DNA of 64,000 nucleotides from Lysobacter_C viscosus. GTDB lineage: Bacteria; Pseudomonadota; Gammaproteobacteria; Xanthomonadales; Xanthomonadaceae. Positions 9,853 to 19,103 of the stretch are shown in pieces. Location of the stretch: contig NZ_JBJMAV010000002.1 in assembly GCF_046600715.1 (NCBI RefSeq), positions 248,001 through 312,000 of the forward strand, read 5' to 3'. Each line of letters starts with the position of its first letter. The stretch's first letter is position 1. Position numbers and translations under genes: made by a program. Below the pieces are notes generated by a model. That model did not search any database. It was given only the letters and a program-made list of their open reading frames with translations, and was not told where the DNA came from.

Positions 9853-12321
9853 ATGAGCATCCTCGCCCCGTTCCTCGTGCTGATCGCCGTTGCCGGATTC
9901 GCGGCCTACCACCGCTGGCGCTTGGCCGTCTGGGCCGCATTGACCGCCACCGCGCTGGTGGCCTGCTGGTTGCTGGGCGCCAGTCCCGCAGCGACCCTGG
10001 TGGCCGCTTTCCTGGCCGCACTGGTGGCCGTGCCGTTGCTGATCCCGCAGATCCGCCTGCCGCTGATCACCGCGCCCTTGCTGAAGTTCTATACGAGGAT
10101 CCTGCCGCCCCTGTCGGAAACCGAACGCGTCGCGCTGGAGGCCGGCACCGTCGGTTTCGAGGGCGAGCTGTTCTCGGGCCGTCCGGACTGGAACGTCCTG
10201 CTGGACCAGCCCATGCCGGTGCTGAGCGCTGACGAGCAGGCATTCCTCGACGGCCCGGTCGAAGAGCTCTGCCGGATGACCCACGACTGGGACATCACCC
10301 ACGTGCGCGCCGACCTGCCGCCGGACATGTGGGAGTTCATCAAGAAGAACAAATTCTTCGGAATGATCGTGCCCAAGGAGTACGGGGGACTGGGCTTCTC
10401 TGCGCTGGGCAACCACAAGGTCATCGAGAAGCTGTCGTCGATCTCTTCGGTCGTCAGCTCGACCGTCGGCGTGCCCAATTCGCTCGGCCCGGCCGAGTTG
10501 CTGATGCACTACGGCACGCAGGAGCAGAAGGACCACTACCTGCCGCGGCTGGCCGATGGCCGCGAGGTTCCCTGCTTCGCCCTGACGGGCCCGTGGGCCG
10601 GTTCCGACGCCACCTCCATCCCGGACTTCGGCATCGTCTGCAAGGGCGAGTGGAACGGCGCCAACGTGCTGGGTGTCAAGCTCACCTTCGACAAGCGCTA
10701 CATCACCCTTGCGCCCGTCGCCACCCTGATCGGCATGGCGTTCCGCATGTACGACCCGGATGGCCTGATCGGTGATACACGCGATATCGGCATCAGCCTG
10801 GCGCTGCTGCCCCGCGACACGCCGGGCATCGAGATCGGCCGGCGCCACTTCCCGCTCAACAGCCCGTTCCAGAACGGCCCGCTCAATGGCCGCGAGGTGT
10901 TCATCCCGCTCAGCCAGCTGATCGGCGGCGAAGCCTATGCCGGCAAGGGCTGGCAGATGCTGGTCGAGTGCCTTTCGATCGGCCGCTCGATCACCCTTCC
11001 CTCCACCGCCAGCGGTGGCGCCCGCATGGGCGCGCTGGTGACCGGCGCCTATGCGCGCATCCGCAAGCAGTTCGGCCTGTCGATCGGACGCTTCGAGGGG
11101 GTGGAAGAGGCGCTCGCCCGCATCGGTGGCAAGGCCTACACGATCACCGCGCTGGCAGAGGCGTCGGCAGCCGCGGTGGCCCGCGGCGAACTGCCGGCGG
11201 TGCCTTCGACCATCTCCAAGTACCACTGCACCGAGATGGGCCGCGAGCTGATCCAGGACGCCATGGACATCCATGGCGGCAAGGGGATCATCCTGGGACC
11301 GAAGAACTACCTGGGCCGCTCGTGGCAGGCCTCGCCCATCTCGATCACGGTGGAGGGCGCCAACATCATGACGCGCTCGCTGATGATCTTCGGCCAGGGC
11401 GCGATCCTCTGCCACCCATGGGTGCTCAAGGAGATGAAGGCCACCGCCCTGCCCGATCCGGACGAGCGACTGCGCGAGTTCGACCGCAACCTGTTCGGGC
11501 ACATCGGGTTCGCGATTTCCAACGCGGTGCGCTCGCTCTGGTTCGGGCTGACCGCCGCGCGCGTGGGCTCGGCGCCCGGCGACGCCTACACGCGCCGCTA
11601 CTACCGCAAGCTCAATCGCTATTCGGCGGTGCTGGCGCTTTGCGCGGACACTTCGATGCTGCTGCTGGGTGGCAAGCTGAAGTTCAAGGAGTCGCTGTCG
11701 GGCCGCCTGGGCGACGTGCTCAGCCAGCTCTACATCACCAGCGCGATGCTCAAGCGCTACGAGGACCAGGGACGTCCGGCCGCCGACCAGCCGCTGCTGG
11801 CCTGGGCGTTCCACGATGCCGTGCACAAGATCGAGGTCGCGTTGTCGGGTGCGTTGCGCAACTTCCCGGTGCGTCCGGTGGGCTGGATGCTGTGGGCACT
11901 GGTGTTCCCGCTCGGTCGCCGTGCGCAGCCGCCCAGCGACCGGCTCGGGCACAAGGTCGCGTCGCTGCTCATGTCACCCAACGAAGCACGCGACCGCTTG
12001 GGCGTGGGGGCGTTCCTGACCCCCGCCGCCAACAACCCGGCCGGCCGCATCAACAGCTACCTGCAGAAGGTGATCCTGGCCGAGCCGGTGGAGCGCAAGT
12101 TCCTCAAGGCGCTCAAGACCCGCGACATCGAGTCGCTCGCATTCCCCGCGCAGCTTGACGAAGGCGTGCGCGAAGGCTGGATCACTGCCGCCGAACGCGC
12201 CCAGCTGGAGGAATTGCGCGAGATGACCGTGGACGCCATCAGCGTCGACGATTTCGAGTCCGAGGAACTGCGGTCGGCAGGTTACCGCCCGCAACGCGAG
12301 CAGGACCGCGCCGCGGCCTGA
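9853..12321 (+). CDS. fadE: Membrane-associated acyl-CoA dehydrogenase
   Basis: The 822-residue protein matches the long FadE type: two N-terminal membrane segments (about 1-65), then the acyl-CoA dehydrogenase N-terminal, middle and C-terminal domains (about 100-540), then the extra C-terminal domain of FadE proteins (DUF1974-like, to the end). Motifs include FALTGPWAGSDA, SISVVSSTVGVPNSLGPAELL-like helices and the flavin segment DIHGGKGIILGPKNYLGR. It does the first oxidation of fatty-acyl-CoA in beta-oxidation. The ATG at 9853 has TGGAG 7 bases upstream and is preferred over the in-frame GTG at 9847. Control by the divergent TetR gene is likely. Confidence 0.95.
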   Translation: MSILAPFLVLIAVAGFAAYHRWRLAVWAALTATALVACWLLGASPAATLVAAFLAALVAVPLLIPQIRLPLITAPLLKFYTRILPPLSETERVALEAGTVGFEGELFSGRPDWNVLLDQPMPVLSADEQAFLDGPVEELCRMTHDWDITHVRADLPPDMWEFIKKNKFFGMIVPKEYGGLGFSALGNHKVIEKLSSISSVVSSTVGVPNSLGPAELLMHYGTQEQKDHYLPRLADGREVPCFALTGPWAGSDATSIPDFGIVCKGEWNGANVLGVKLTFDKRYITLAPVATLIGMAFRMYDPDGLIGDTRDIGISLALLPRDTPGIEIGRRHFPLNSPFQNGPLNGREVFIPLSQLIGGEAYAGKGWQMLVECLSIGRSITLPSTASGGARMGALVTGAYARIRKQFGLSIGRFEGVEEALARIGGKAYTITALAEASAAAVARGELPAVPSTISKYHCTEMGRELIQDAMDIHGGKGIILGPKNYLGRSWQASPISITVEGANIMTRSLMIFGQGAILCHPWVLKEMKATALPDPDERLREFDRNLFGHIGFAISNAVRSLWFGLTAARVGSAPGDAYTRRYYRKLNRYSAVLALCADTSMLLLGGKLKFKESLSGRLGDVLSQLYITSAMLKRYEDQGRPAADQPLLAWAFHDAVHKIEVALSGALRNFPVRPVGWMLWALVFPLGRRAQPPSDRLGHKVASLLMSPNEARDRLGVGAFLTPAANNPAGRINSYLQKVILAEPVERKFLKALKTRDIESLAFPAQLDEGVREGWITAAERAQLEELREMTVDAISVDDFESEELRSAGYRPQREQDRAAA

Positions 12322-12430
12322 CCGGCTGTGCAAAGGAAACGAGGACGGGGCGGATCACCGCCGCCCCGACCGTCGCAAACGCACGAGACCCACCGCAAGC
12401 GCATTCCCCCGACCTGCCGTCCTTGTCCAG

Positions 12431-13300
12431 TCATTGTTCCAGGCGGGCCTTCAAGGTCAGCCGGGAAATCTCCGGAGGCACGCCGAAGCGGATCGGCAGG
12501 ATGCTGGTGCCGATGCCGGGCGATACGAACAGCTGGCGGCCGTCCTCGATGAAGTGGCCCTTGGGGTAGCGGCCGTCGACCTTGCCCCACAGCCCGGGCG
12601 CGCCGATGCCGGGGAACGCGATCTGTCCGCCGTGGGTGTGCCCGGCAACCACCAGCGCGGCGCGGGCCGGCATCTCCGGGAACAGGTTGGGGTTGTGGGT
12701 GACCGCCAGCACCGGGCGGTCGTCGTCCACCGGCGCGAAGGCCCGCTGGATATCGTGTGGCGCTTCCCACAGGTCGCCCACGCCCACGACCCAGAGGTCG
12801 CACCCGGCCAATCGGGCGCGCGCCGCCTGGTCCTCCAGCACCGTCACGCCCGCGGACTCGAACGCCGCACGCACCCGCGCGCCGTCCTTCCACCAGTCGT
12901 GGTTGCCCAGCACCGCGTACACCGGCTTGCGAGCGGTCAACGGACGCAGGTGTTCGGCGATGACATCGGCCGGGATGTAGGTGCCCAGGAAGACACTGAG
13001 GATGACGTAGTCGCCCGCCATCAGCACCGCCTGCGAGTCGCTCTCGACCAGCCGTTGCACGAGCGTGTCGAGCTTGTCCAGGCCGTTGTGCGGGGAGCCC
13101 GTGTGGAGGTCGGCGATGACATCCACCCGCAACCCGTCGCATTCGGCCGGCCAGGCGGGCAGCTGGAACGCGTAATCGCGCGAGACCAGCGAACGCGGTT
13201 CCCACACGCAGCCCCATGCCAGGAACACCACCACCAGCACCGCCAGGATGCGCGCACTCCAGCGCATCCGCCAACGCCATGGCCGAGCGGTTTTCGCCAT
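12431..13300 (-). CDS. Membrane-anchored metallophosphoesterase
   Basis: This 289-residue protein has one N-terminal membrane anchor (about 14-32) followed by a calcineurin-like phosphoesterase domain. All five metal motifs are visible: DLHTG (D64, H66), GDYV (D97), GNHDWW (N133, H134), THNPN and GHTHGG. This places it with the YkuE/YaeI type, which act at the periplasmic face on lipids such as UDP-diacylglucosamine-like substrates. The start at 13300 is supported by GGAGGGGA 8 bases upstream. It is convergent with fadE and 68 bases downstream of the transporter gene on the same strand. Confidence 0.9.
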   Translation of the reverse strand: MAKTARPWRWRMRWSARILAVLVVVFLAWGCVWEPRSLVSRDYAFQLPAWPAECDGLRVDVIADLHTGSPHNGLDKLDTLVQRLVESDSQAVLMAGDYVILSVFLGTYIPADVIAEHLRPLTARKPVYAVLGNHDWWKDGARVRAAFESAGVTVLEDQAARARLAGCDLWVVGVGDLWEAPHDIQRAFAPVDDDRPVLAVTHNPNLFPEMPARAALVVAGHTHGGQIAFPGIGAPGLWGKVDGRYPKGHFIEDGRQLFVSPGIGTSILPIRFGVPPEISRLTLKARLEQ

Positions 13301-13368
13301 CGGCACGTCCCCTCCCCCCGCGGGTGGTCCAACGCGGGCACGACGTACACGGCGCCATCGGCCCCGGC

Positions 13369-14703
13369 TCATGGCGCTGACGCCGCGGGAACCGGCACCG
13401 GGGCCGGCCTCTCGACACGCCGGGCCAGCCGCCAGCCCAGCACGCCGGAAGCGGCCGCCGCCACGGCCGCAAGCCCGGCAAAGCCCGGCACGCCGACACC
13501 GACGGTGCGCAGTGCGTTCATCGACAAGGCCACCGAGAGATCGCCGAACCGCCACACGGCGGTGTCAACCGTGTTCTTGCCCTTGTAGCGGAGATCGCGG
13601 GGCACTCGGGTGTAAAGACTCTCGCGCGCCGGTCCGACCATGCCGTACGCCAGCCCCCGCCCGACGATCAGCGCGACCGCCACCAGCGGCATGGCACCCA
13701 CCGCAGGCGCATACGGATTGTCGGAGGCGACCACCAGCAACAGCGCCACGGTTACGGCCACCGCCCACACGGCGATCACCGGGCCGGCGCCCCAGCGCAC
13801 CAGCATCCAGCGCGTCAGGGTGAGCTGGACCACCACCTGCAGCAGGTTGGCCGCCAGGTCCAGGTCCGCGGCAAAGCGGGTGCGCGCGATGGCGTCACTG
13901 AACGTCGCGCCCGAGTAGTCCACCACCAGCGCGTAATTCACCGTGCCGATGCAATCGGCCAGCAGCATCAGCACCGCCATCGTGCGCATGAACGGGTTGG
14001 TGAACACCTGGCGCAGGCCGTCAAGGATGCCGCCACCGATCGCGGACTCGTGCCCGGGGTCATGCCGGCGATTGCCGTGGACCCGTGCCCAACGGCCGAG
14101 CCACGCCACGCATGCCAGTGCCAGCGCCAGCAGGGCCGCTGATGCCGCCAGCAGCGGCGCGACGCCGATCACGCCCACCAGGGTCCGCGTCAGCGCCGGC
14201 CCGGCGATCGCGCCGGCGGTTCCGCCCAGCGCGATCAGCGGAAACAGGCGTCGCGCCTGGAGGTCGTCCCAGACATCGGCCATGAAGCTCCAGAACACCG
14301 AGACGATGAACAGGTTGAACACGCTGATCCAGACGAAGAACACCGTGCCCAGTGCACGCGGGCTGAGCACGCCCTGCTGGGTGAACAGCGGCACGAAGCC
14401 CAGCAGGCAGGCAATGAAGAAGACATGCACCACCGGCACCACGATGCGGCGCGGGTAGCGGGTAACCAGAGCGCCAAACACCGGGGCGAGCGCGAGCGTG
14501 GCCAGGAACGTGGCGGCGTAGAACCAGGGCAACTGGGTCGAGCCCACCGCTGCCGACAGCTGGTCGCGTACCGGCCGCACCATGTAATACGCGGCGAGCA
14601 CGCAGAAGAAATACCCGAATGAGACCGCCACCGCGCGCCACTCGGCAGGCCGCACCCGGCCTGGCCGGAGGGGCGGTTGCGGCACGGCATCGCCGTGGGA
14701 CAT
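13369..14703 (-). CDS. MFS-like membrane transporter, nucleotide-translocase type
   Basis: The 444-residue protein has about 12 hydrophobic segments. The loop VRPVRDQLSAAVGS near the first helix and the region RARESLYTRVPRDLRYKGKN-like near the end resemble proteins annotated as MFS or NTP/NDP exchange transporters in xanthomonads. The substrate cannot be read from the sequence. The start at 14703 is the best of several in-frame ATGs because it precedes the first conserved segment; its Shine-Dalgarno is weak. It may be cotranscribed with the phosphoesterase downstream. Confidence 0.75.
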   Translation of the reverse strand: MSHGDAVPQPPLRPGRVRPAEWRAVAVSFGYFFCVLAAYYMVRPVRDQLSAAVGSTQLPWFYAATFLATLALAPVFGALVTRYPRRIVVPVVHVFFIACLLGFVPLFTQQGVLSPRALGTVFFVWISVFNLFIVSVFWSFMADVWDDLQARRLFPLIALGGTAGAIAGPALTRTLVGVIGVAPLLAASAALLALALACVAWLGRWARVHGNRRHDPGHESAIGGGILDGLRQVFTNPFMRTMAVLMLLADCIGTVNYALVVDYSGATFSDAIARTRFAADLDLAANLLQVVVQLTLTRWMLVRWGAGPVIAVWAVAVTVALLLVVASDNPYAPAVGAMPLVAVALIVGRGLAYGMVGPARESLYTRVPRDLRYKGKNTVDTAVWRFGDLSVALSMNALRTVGVGVPGFAGLAAVAAAASGVLGWRLARRVERPAPVPVPAASAP

Positions 14704-14864
14704 GGGGACGTGGCTCACGGGCGACGGGACGGCCGGCACGGTAGCCCAACGCCGCGCGCCCCGCCACCACGCGCAGTGCCGGCACGCGGATGGCGGGGCT
14801 ATCGCGGCCACCGGCGCTGGATTAGCCTCGTGGTCGCGCCCCAGGTCGGCGCCGGGGGCAGCGC

Positions 14865-16469
14865 GTGTTCGACTACATCATCATCGGCGCGGGCTCGGCG
14901 GGCTGCGTGCTGGCCCATCGCCTGTCCCAGGATGCAGACGTGCGCGTGCTGCTGCTGGAGGCCGGCCCACGCGACTGGCACCCCTACATCCACATGCCCG
15001 CCGGCCTGGCCAAGCTGGTGAACCTCGCATCGGTCAACTGGGACCACCACACCGCGCCGGAGCCCCACCTGGACAACCGCGTGCTCTGGTGGCCGCGCGG
15101 CAAGGTGCTGGGCGGGTCCAGCTCGATCAACGCGATGTGCTACGTGCGCGGCGTGCCCGCCGACTACGACGCTTGGGCGGCCGGTGGCGCCGCGGGATGG
15201 GACTGGGCGGGCGTGCTGCCCTACTTCCGCAGGGCGGAAAGCAACGCGCGCGGAAGCGACGTCCTGCACGGCGGCGACGGTCCGATGCACGTCTCCGACC
15301 TGCGCCACGTCAACCCGTTGTCGAACATGTTCATCGAAGCCGGCGTGCAGGCGGGATTCGCCGCCAACACCGATTTCAACGGCCCCTCCCAGGCTGGCTT
15401 CGGCCTGTACCAGGTCACCCAGAAGAACGGCGTTCGCTGGTCTTCGGCGTCGGCCTACCTCAAGCCGGCACGCGCTCGCGAAAACCTCCACGTCGTGACC
15501 GGCGCGCATGCCTCGCGGATCACCTTCGCCCGGGCGGGGGGCGCTCCGCGCGCCAACGGCGTGGTCTACACCGCCCGGGGCCGTGCATACCACCAGCAGG
15601 CGGCGCGCGAGGTGTTGCTGTGCGCGGGCGCGGTCAACTCCCCGCAGTTGCTGATGCTGTCGGGGGTGGGTCCCGCCGCGCACCTGCGCGCGCACGGAAT
15701 CGACGTGGTCGCCGACGCGGGCCAGGTCGGCGCCAACCTGCAGGACCATCTCGACATCTGCACCCTGCGCCACTCCACCCAGCCGTTGACCTACGACCGG
15801 GTGGGCGACGTGTCGGTCGCCTTCGACTACTACCTGCGCGGGCGTCGCGGCCCCGGCACCAGCAACATCGCCGAAGCCGGCGCGTTCGTGCGCTCGCCGC
15901 TGGCACCGGACGCGCGCGCCGACATCCAGATGCATTTCGTCCCGGCCATGCTCGACGACCACGGCCGTCGCCGCCTGCCGGGCGACGGCTACACCCTCCA
16001 CGCCTGCGCCCTGCGCCCGCGCAGCCGTGGACGCCTGTCGCTGGCCAGCAATCGCGCGGCGGACAAGCCGCGCATCCAGGCGAACTACCTGGGCGACGAG
16101 GCGGGCTTCGACCTGCGCATGATGGTGCAGTGCGCGAAGCTCTCACGCGACGTGCTCGCCCAGCGCGCGTTCGATCCGGTGCGCGGTGGTCCGATATTCC
16201 CGGGACGCGATGACCTGGACGACGCCGGGCTCGCGGACTTCATCCGCGCCAAGGCCGAAACCGTGTACCACCCGGTAGGCACCTGCAGGATGGGTTCGGA
16301 CGCCGGTTCGGTCGTCGATCCGGAGTTGCGCGTGCGGGGTGTCCAAGGCCTGCGCGTGGTGGATGCCTCGGTGATGCCGACCTTGATCGGCGGTAATACC
16401 CACGCGCCCACGGTGATGATCGCCGAGCGCGCCGCCGACCTGGTCCGGGGGGTTGCGCCGCTGGCGTGA
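14865..16469 (+). CDS. GMC-family FAD-dependent oxidoreductase (choline/alcohol dehydrogenase type)
   Basis: A 534-residue flavoenzyme. The FAD dinucleotide fold is at the start (DYIIIGAGSAGCVLAHRL), the GMC signature follows (WWPRGKVLGGSSSINAM), and the C-terminal active-site region is intact (VYHPVGTCRMG and MPTLIGGNTHAPTVMIAE). It resembles BetA and AlkJ. There is no betaine or alkane gene beside it, so choline is not implied; a primary alcohol is the safest guess. The start is GTG at 14865, with GGGGG about 7 bases upstream and the FAD motif immediately after. Confidence 0.9.
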   Translation: MFDYIIIGAGSAGCVLAHRLSQDADVRVLLLEAGPRDWHPYIHMPAGLAKLVNLASVNWDHHTAPEPHLDNRVLWWPRGKVLGGSSSINAMCYVRGVPADYDAWAAGGAAGWDWAGVLPYFRRAESNARGSDVLHGGDGPMHVSDLRHVNPLSNMFIEAGVQAGFAANTDFNGPSQAGFGLYQVTQKNGVRWSSASAYLKPARARENLHVVTGAHASRITFARAGGAPRANGVVYTARGRAYHQQAAREVLLCAGAVNSPQLLMLSGVGPAAHLRAHGIDVVADAGQVGANLQDHLDICTLRHSTQPLTYDRVGDVSVAFDYYLRGRRGPGTSNIAEAGAFVRSPLAPDARADIQMHFVPAMLDDHGRRRLPGDGYTLHACALRPRSRGRLSLASNRAADKPRIQANYLGDEAGFDLRMMVQCAKLSRDVLAQRAFDPVRGGPIFPGRDDLDDAGLADFIRAKAETVYHPVGTCRMGSDAGSVVDPELRVRGVQGLRVVDASVMPTLIGGNTHAPTVMIAERAADLVRGVAPLA

Positions 16470-16487
16470 CGCGCGGTCCTGCCGGCG

Positions 16488-18395
16488 TCACACGTTCTCG
16501 AGTGTCGGCGGCAGCGGACAGTGCAGCACGGCGCAGATGGTCCGCAGCAGCTCCGCCTCGGCCAGGCTGACCCGACCGTCGTGCAGCACCGCCAGGGTGA
16601 CGGCTTCGACAAGCTGCTGCTTGGCGAGCGGGTCGAGGCGGTCCAGCGGCTCCCAGACCCCGTCCAGTGCGGTGACGCCTGCCGCGGGCGGGACGTAGGG
16701 CACGTGCGCCTCGGGCAGCATGCGATGCAGGCCCGCAAGGTAGGCATGGCGCCCGCCGGCAAGGTCCGCGTGCCCGGCGTGGGCGACCACCGCCAGCAAC
16801 GTGGCGATTTCGCGCTGCACCGCGTGGGGACGGGCGCGTCCGAAGCGTGCATAGCGCGACGGGTCCAGTGACTCGCGCACCTGCACCGTCAGCAGGTGGC
16901 CCAGGCAGTACTCGAACAGCGATACCCGGCCGTCTGCCAGCGACATCGCCTGCACGGTGTCCATGAGGCGTTCCAGCTCGGGCCGCGGCCGCAACCGGAG
17001 CACCGGGAACGCCAGCGCGGCCAACGGAAGGCGCAGCACCGGGTGCAGTGCAACCAGGTGACGCCGGTGCACCCGGTCGGCGGCGCCAGCCAGGGGCTCG
17101 CCCATGCGCGCGGCGATTTCGATGCGCTGCCGCCCCGCCACCTCCGTTCCGGGCTCCATCAGCAATCCCAGCACCAGCGGAACCACGGATTCGCGTTGCG
17201 TTGCCATGCGCCGCAACGGCTCGGGAATGCCCGCGGCGATCGCATCGGCGCGACGGTAATCGTCCGCCCCGGGATGGGCCACCTGCGCCACCACCATCGG
17301 CGGCGTCAGGCTCCGCTCGCTGCCGGCTGGCGGCAGCGGGCCATGGGTCGGGGCAGCAAGGCCGCGTTGCAGATCCTCGTCCATCCCAACGGGCGGCGCC
17401 ACCGCCCAGTGCCGCTGCAGGCGCTCCAGCTCGCCTGGCGTGAAGCCCGGCTCGAGCGCCTGGATCCGCTCAACGAGGTCGGGGTGAGTGGCGAACCAGC
17501 GCCCGAGCGTTCGTCCGGCATAGCCCACGCCGTCGCCGAAGAGCATGTGGCTGACCTCCTCGGCCTGGCCGGCATCGACCAGCCGCGCACCCTCATCCAG
17601 GCCTCCGATCTTCTTCAGCGCGCCGGCCAGGCCGGACGTCTGCCGGGTGAACTGCACCGCTGACGCATCCGCCAGGCGTTCGCGGCTGCGGCTGACGCCG
17701 GCCTTGATCAGGCGCCCGAAGAACAGCCCGACATAGCCGATCAGCATGGCCACCAGGGCCCCCACCAGTACCGGCACCCCGATGCTGCCGCGGCGGGTGC
17801 CGAAACGGCCGAGCGAAAGCACCTTGCGACCGGCCACGCCCAGCATGAGGATCCCGAACATCACCCCCATCAGCCGGATGTTCAGGCGCATGTCGCCATT
17901 GAGGACGTGGCTGAACTCGTGGGCGACCACGCCCTGCAGCTCGTCGCGGTTGAGCCGGTCCAGCGCGCCACGGGTCACCGCAATCACCGCGTCGGACGAC
18001 GAGTAGCCGGCCGCGAAGGCATTGATGCCCGCCTCCCGCTCCAGCACGTAGACGCGCGGCACCGGCACGCCCGAAGCGATCGCCACCTCCTCGACGATAT
18101 TCAACAGCCGCCGGGAGTTGGGGTCGCTGGCGTCCATCGACAGCGGAACGCCACCCTGCTGCAGGGCCACCGCGTCGCCACCCGCGCGCAGCGACGCCAT
18201 CCGGTACATCGACCCCAGCCCGATCACCAGCACCGTGGCGATGCTCGCCACGGCCAGCAGTCGCGGCTGCACGCCGGCTACCAGCGCAACGAGCAGGTTC
18301 ACCGCCAGCACGATGCCCACCACTGCCAGAGCGAACAGGACAACCAGGCGCGTGGAGTCCCGGCGCGCCCGGGCCTGGTGTTCGAAGAAGTTCAT
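16488..18395 (-). CDS. M48-family membrane zinc protease with TerB-like C-terminal extension
   Basis: The 635-residue protein has two N-terminal membrane helices (about 15-65), the zinc site HEFSH (159-163) and another pair of helices near 185-225, as in HtpX. HtpX is about 290 residues; here a further 300-residue part follows. In it two segments with DGRVSLFEY and DGRVSLAEAELLRTICAVL look like a split TerB-type acidic helical domain. It lies 42 bases after lemA on the same strand, a common pairing (LemA plus M48). A role in membrane protein quality control is likely; the function of the extension is unknown. Confidence 0.88.
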   Translation of the reverse strand: MNFFEHQARARRDSTRLVVLFALAVVGIVLAVNLLVALVAGVQPRLLAVASIATVLVIGLGSMYRMASLRAGGDAVALQQGGVPLSMDASDPNSRRLLNIVEEVAIASGVPVPRVYVLEREAGINAFAAGYSSSDAVIAVTRGALDRLNRDELQGVVAHEFSHVLNGDMRLNIRLMGVMFGILMLGVAGRKVLSLGRFGTRRGSIGVPVLVGALVAMLIGYVGLFFGRLIKAGVSRSRERLADASAVQFTRQTSGLAGALKKIGGLDEGARLVDAGQAEEVSHMLFGDGVGYAGRTLGRWFATHPDLVERIQALEPGFTPGELERLQRHWAVAPPVGMDEDLQRGLAAPTHGPLPPAGSERSLTPPMVVAQVAHPGADDYRRADAIAAGIPEPLRRMATQRESVVPLVLGLLMEPGTEVAGRQRIEIAARMGEPLAGAADRVHRRHLVALHPVLRLPLAALAFPVLRLRPRPELERLMDTVQAMSLADGRVSLFEYCLGHLLTVQVRESLDPSRYARFGRARPHAVQREIATLLAVVAHAGHADLAGGRHAYLAGLHRMLPEAHVPYVPPAAGVTALDGVWEPLDRLDPLAKQQLVEAVTLAVLHDGRVSLAEAELLRTICAVLHCPLPPTLENV

Positions 18396-18437
18396 CGACG
18401 ATCCCCCACCGCCGTTTGCCGTATCAGGCCGCGCCGG

Positions 18438-19031
18438 TCAGAACTGGATCCTGGGTGCCTCGCGCACCTCGGCCCGGTCGGCGGGGATGTCCAGGAACGC
18501 GGCGGGCCTGAAACCGAAGTTGCCGGCGACGAGGCTGGAGGGAAACACCTCGCGCCGGTTGTTGTAGGCCATCACCGCGTCGTTGTAGGCCTGGCGCGCG
18601 AAGGCCACCCGGTTCTCGGTGCTGGTCAGCTCTTCGGACAACTGCATCATGTTCTGGTTGGCCTTCAGGTCGGGATACGCTTCCACGACCACCATCAGCC
18701 GGCCCAGCGTCCCGTCCAGCGCGCCCTGGGTGCGTGCCAGCTCCGCCATGGCAGCGGGGTCGCCGGGGCTGGCCTTGGCCGCCGCCAGCCCGGACTGGGC
18801 CGCGCCGCGGGCGGCGATGACCGCCTCGAGCGTCTCGCGCTCATGGGTCAGGTAGGCCTTGGCCGTGTCCACCAGGTTGGGAATCAGGTCGAAGCGACGC
18901 TGCAGCTGCACGTCGATCTGCGAAAAGGCGTTGCGGTACCCGTTCCGCGCCCGTACCAGCCCGTTGTACAGCGCCACCAGCCATGCGACCACGACGGCAA
19001 CGAAAGCCAACAAAATCATGAAGCTGAACAT
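18438..19031 (-). CDS. lemA: LemA family protein
   Basis: A 197-residue protein with one N-terminal membrane anchor (about 2-22) and an alpha-helical bundle. The family signatures are NGLVRARNGYRNAFSQIDVQ, RRFDLIPNLVDTAKAYLTHE and YPDLKANQNMMQLSEELTSTENRVAFARQAYND (read in parts). LemA proteins have no fixed biochemical role but are regularly encoded with M48 proteases or DUF2207 membrane proteins, as here. GGGGAG lies about 7 bases before the start. Confidence 0.95.
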   Translation of the reverse strand: MFSFMILLAFVAVVVAWLVALYNGLVRARNGYRNAFSQIDVQLQRRFDLIPNLVDTAKAYLTHERETLEAVIAARGAAQSGLAAAKASPGDPAAMAELARTQGALDGTLGRLMVVVEAYPDLKANQNMMQLSEELTSTENRVAFARQAYNDAVMAYNNRREVFPSSLVAGNFGFRPAAFLDIPADRAEVREAPRIQF

Positions 19032-19103
19032 GATTGCTCCCCTGTCCCCTGAAAATCGGCGTTATGATCGAACGCGAGCCCAGCATATGCAGGCCATGAT
19101 CCC

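Noticed and set aside
9787..11952. Open frame of about 720 codons antisense to fadE
   Set aside because: His/Gln/Arg-rich low-complexity product with no family features; fadE is clear.
12345..12372. Hairpin GGGGCGG/CCGCCCC between fadE and the phosphoesterase gene
   Set aside because: No T run on either strand; it may be chance in G+C-rich DNA, so it is not called a terminator.
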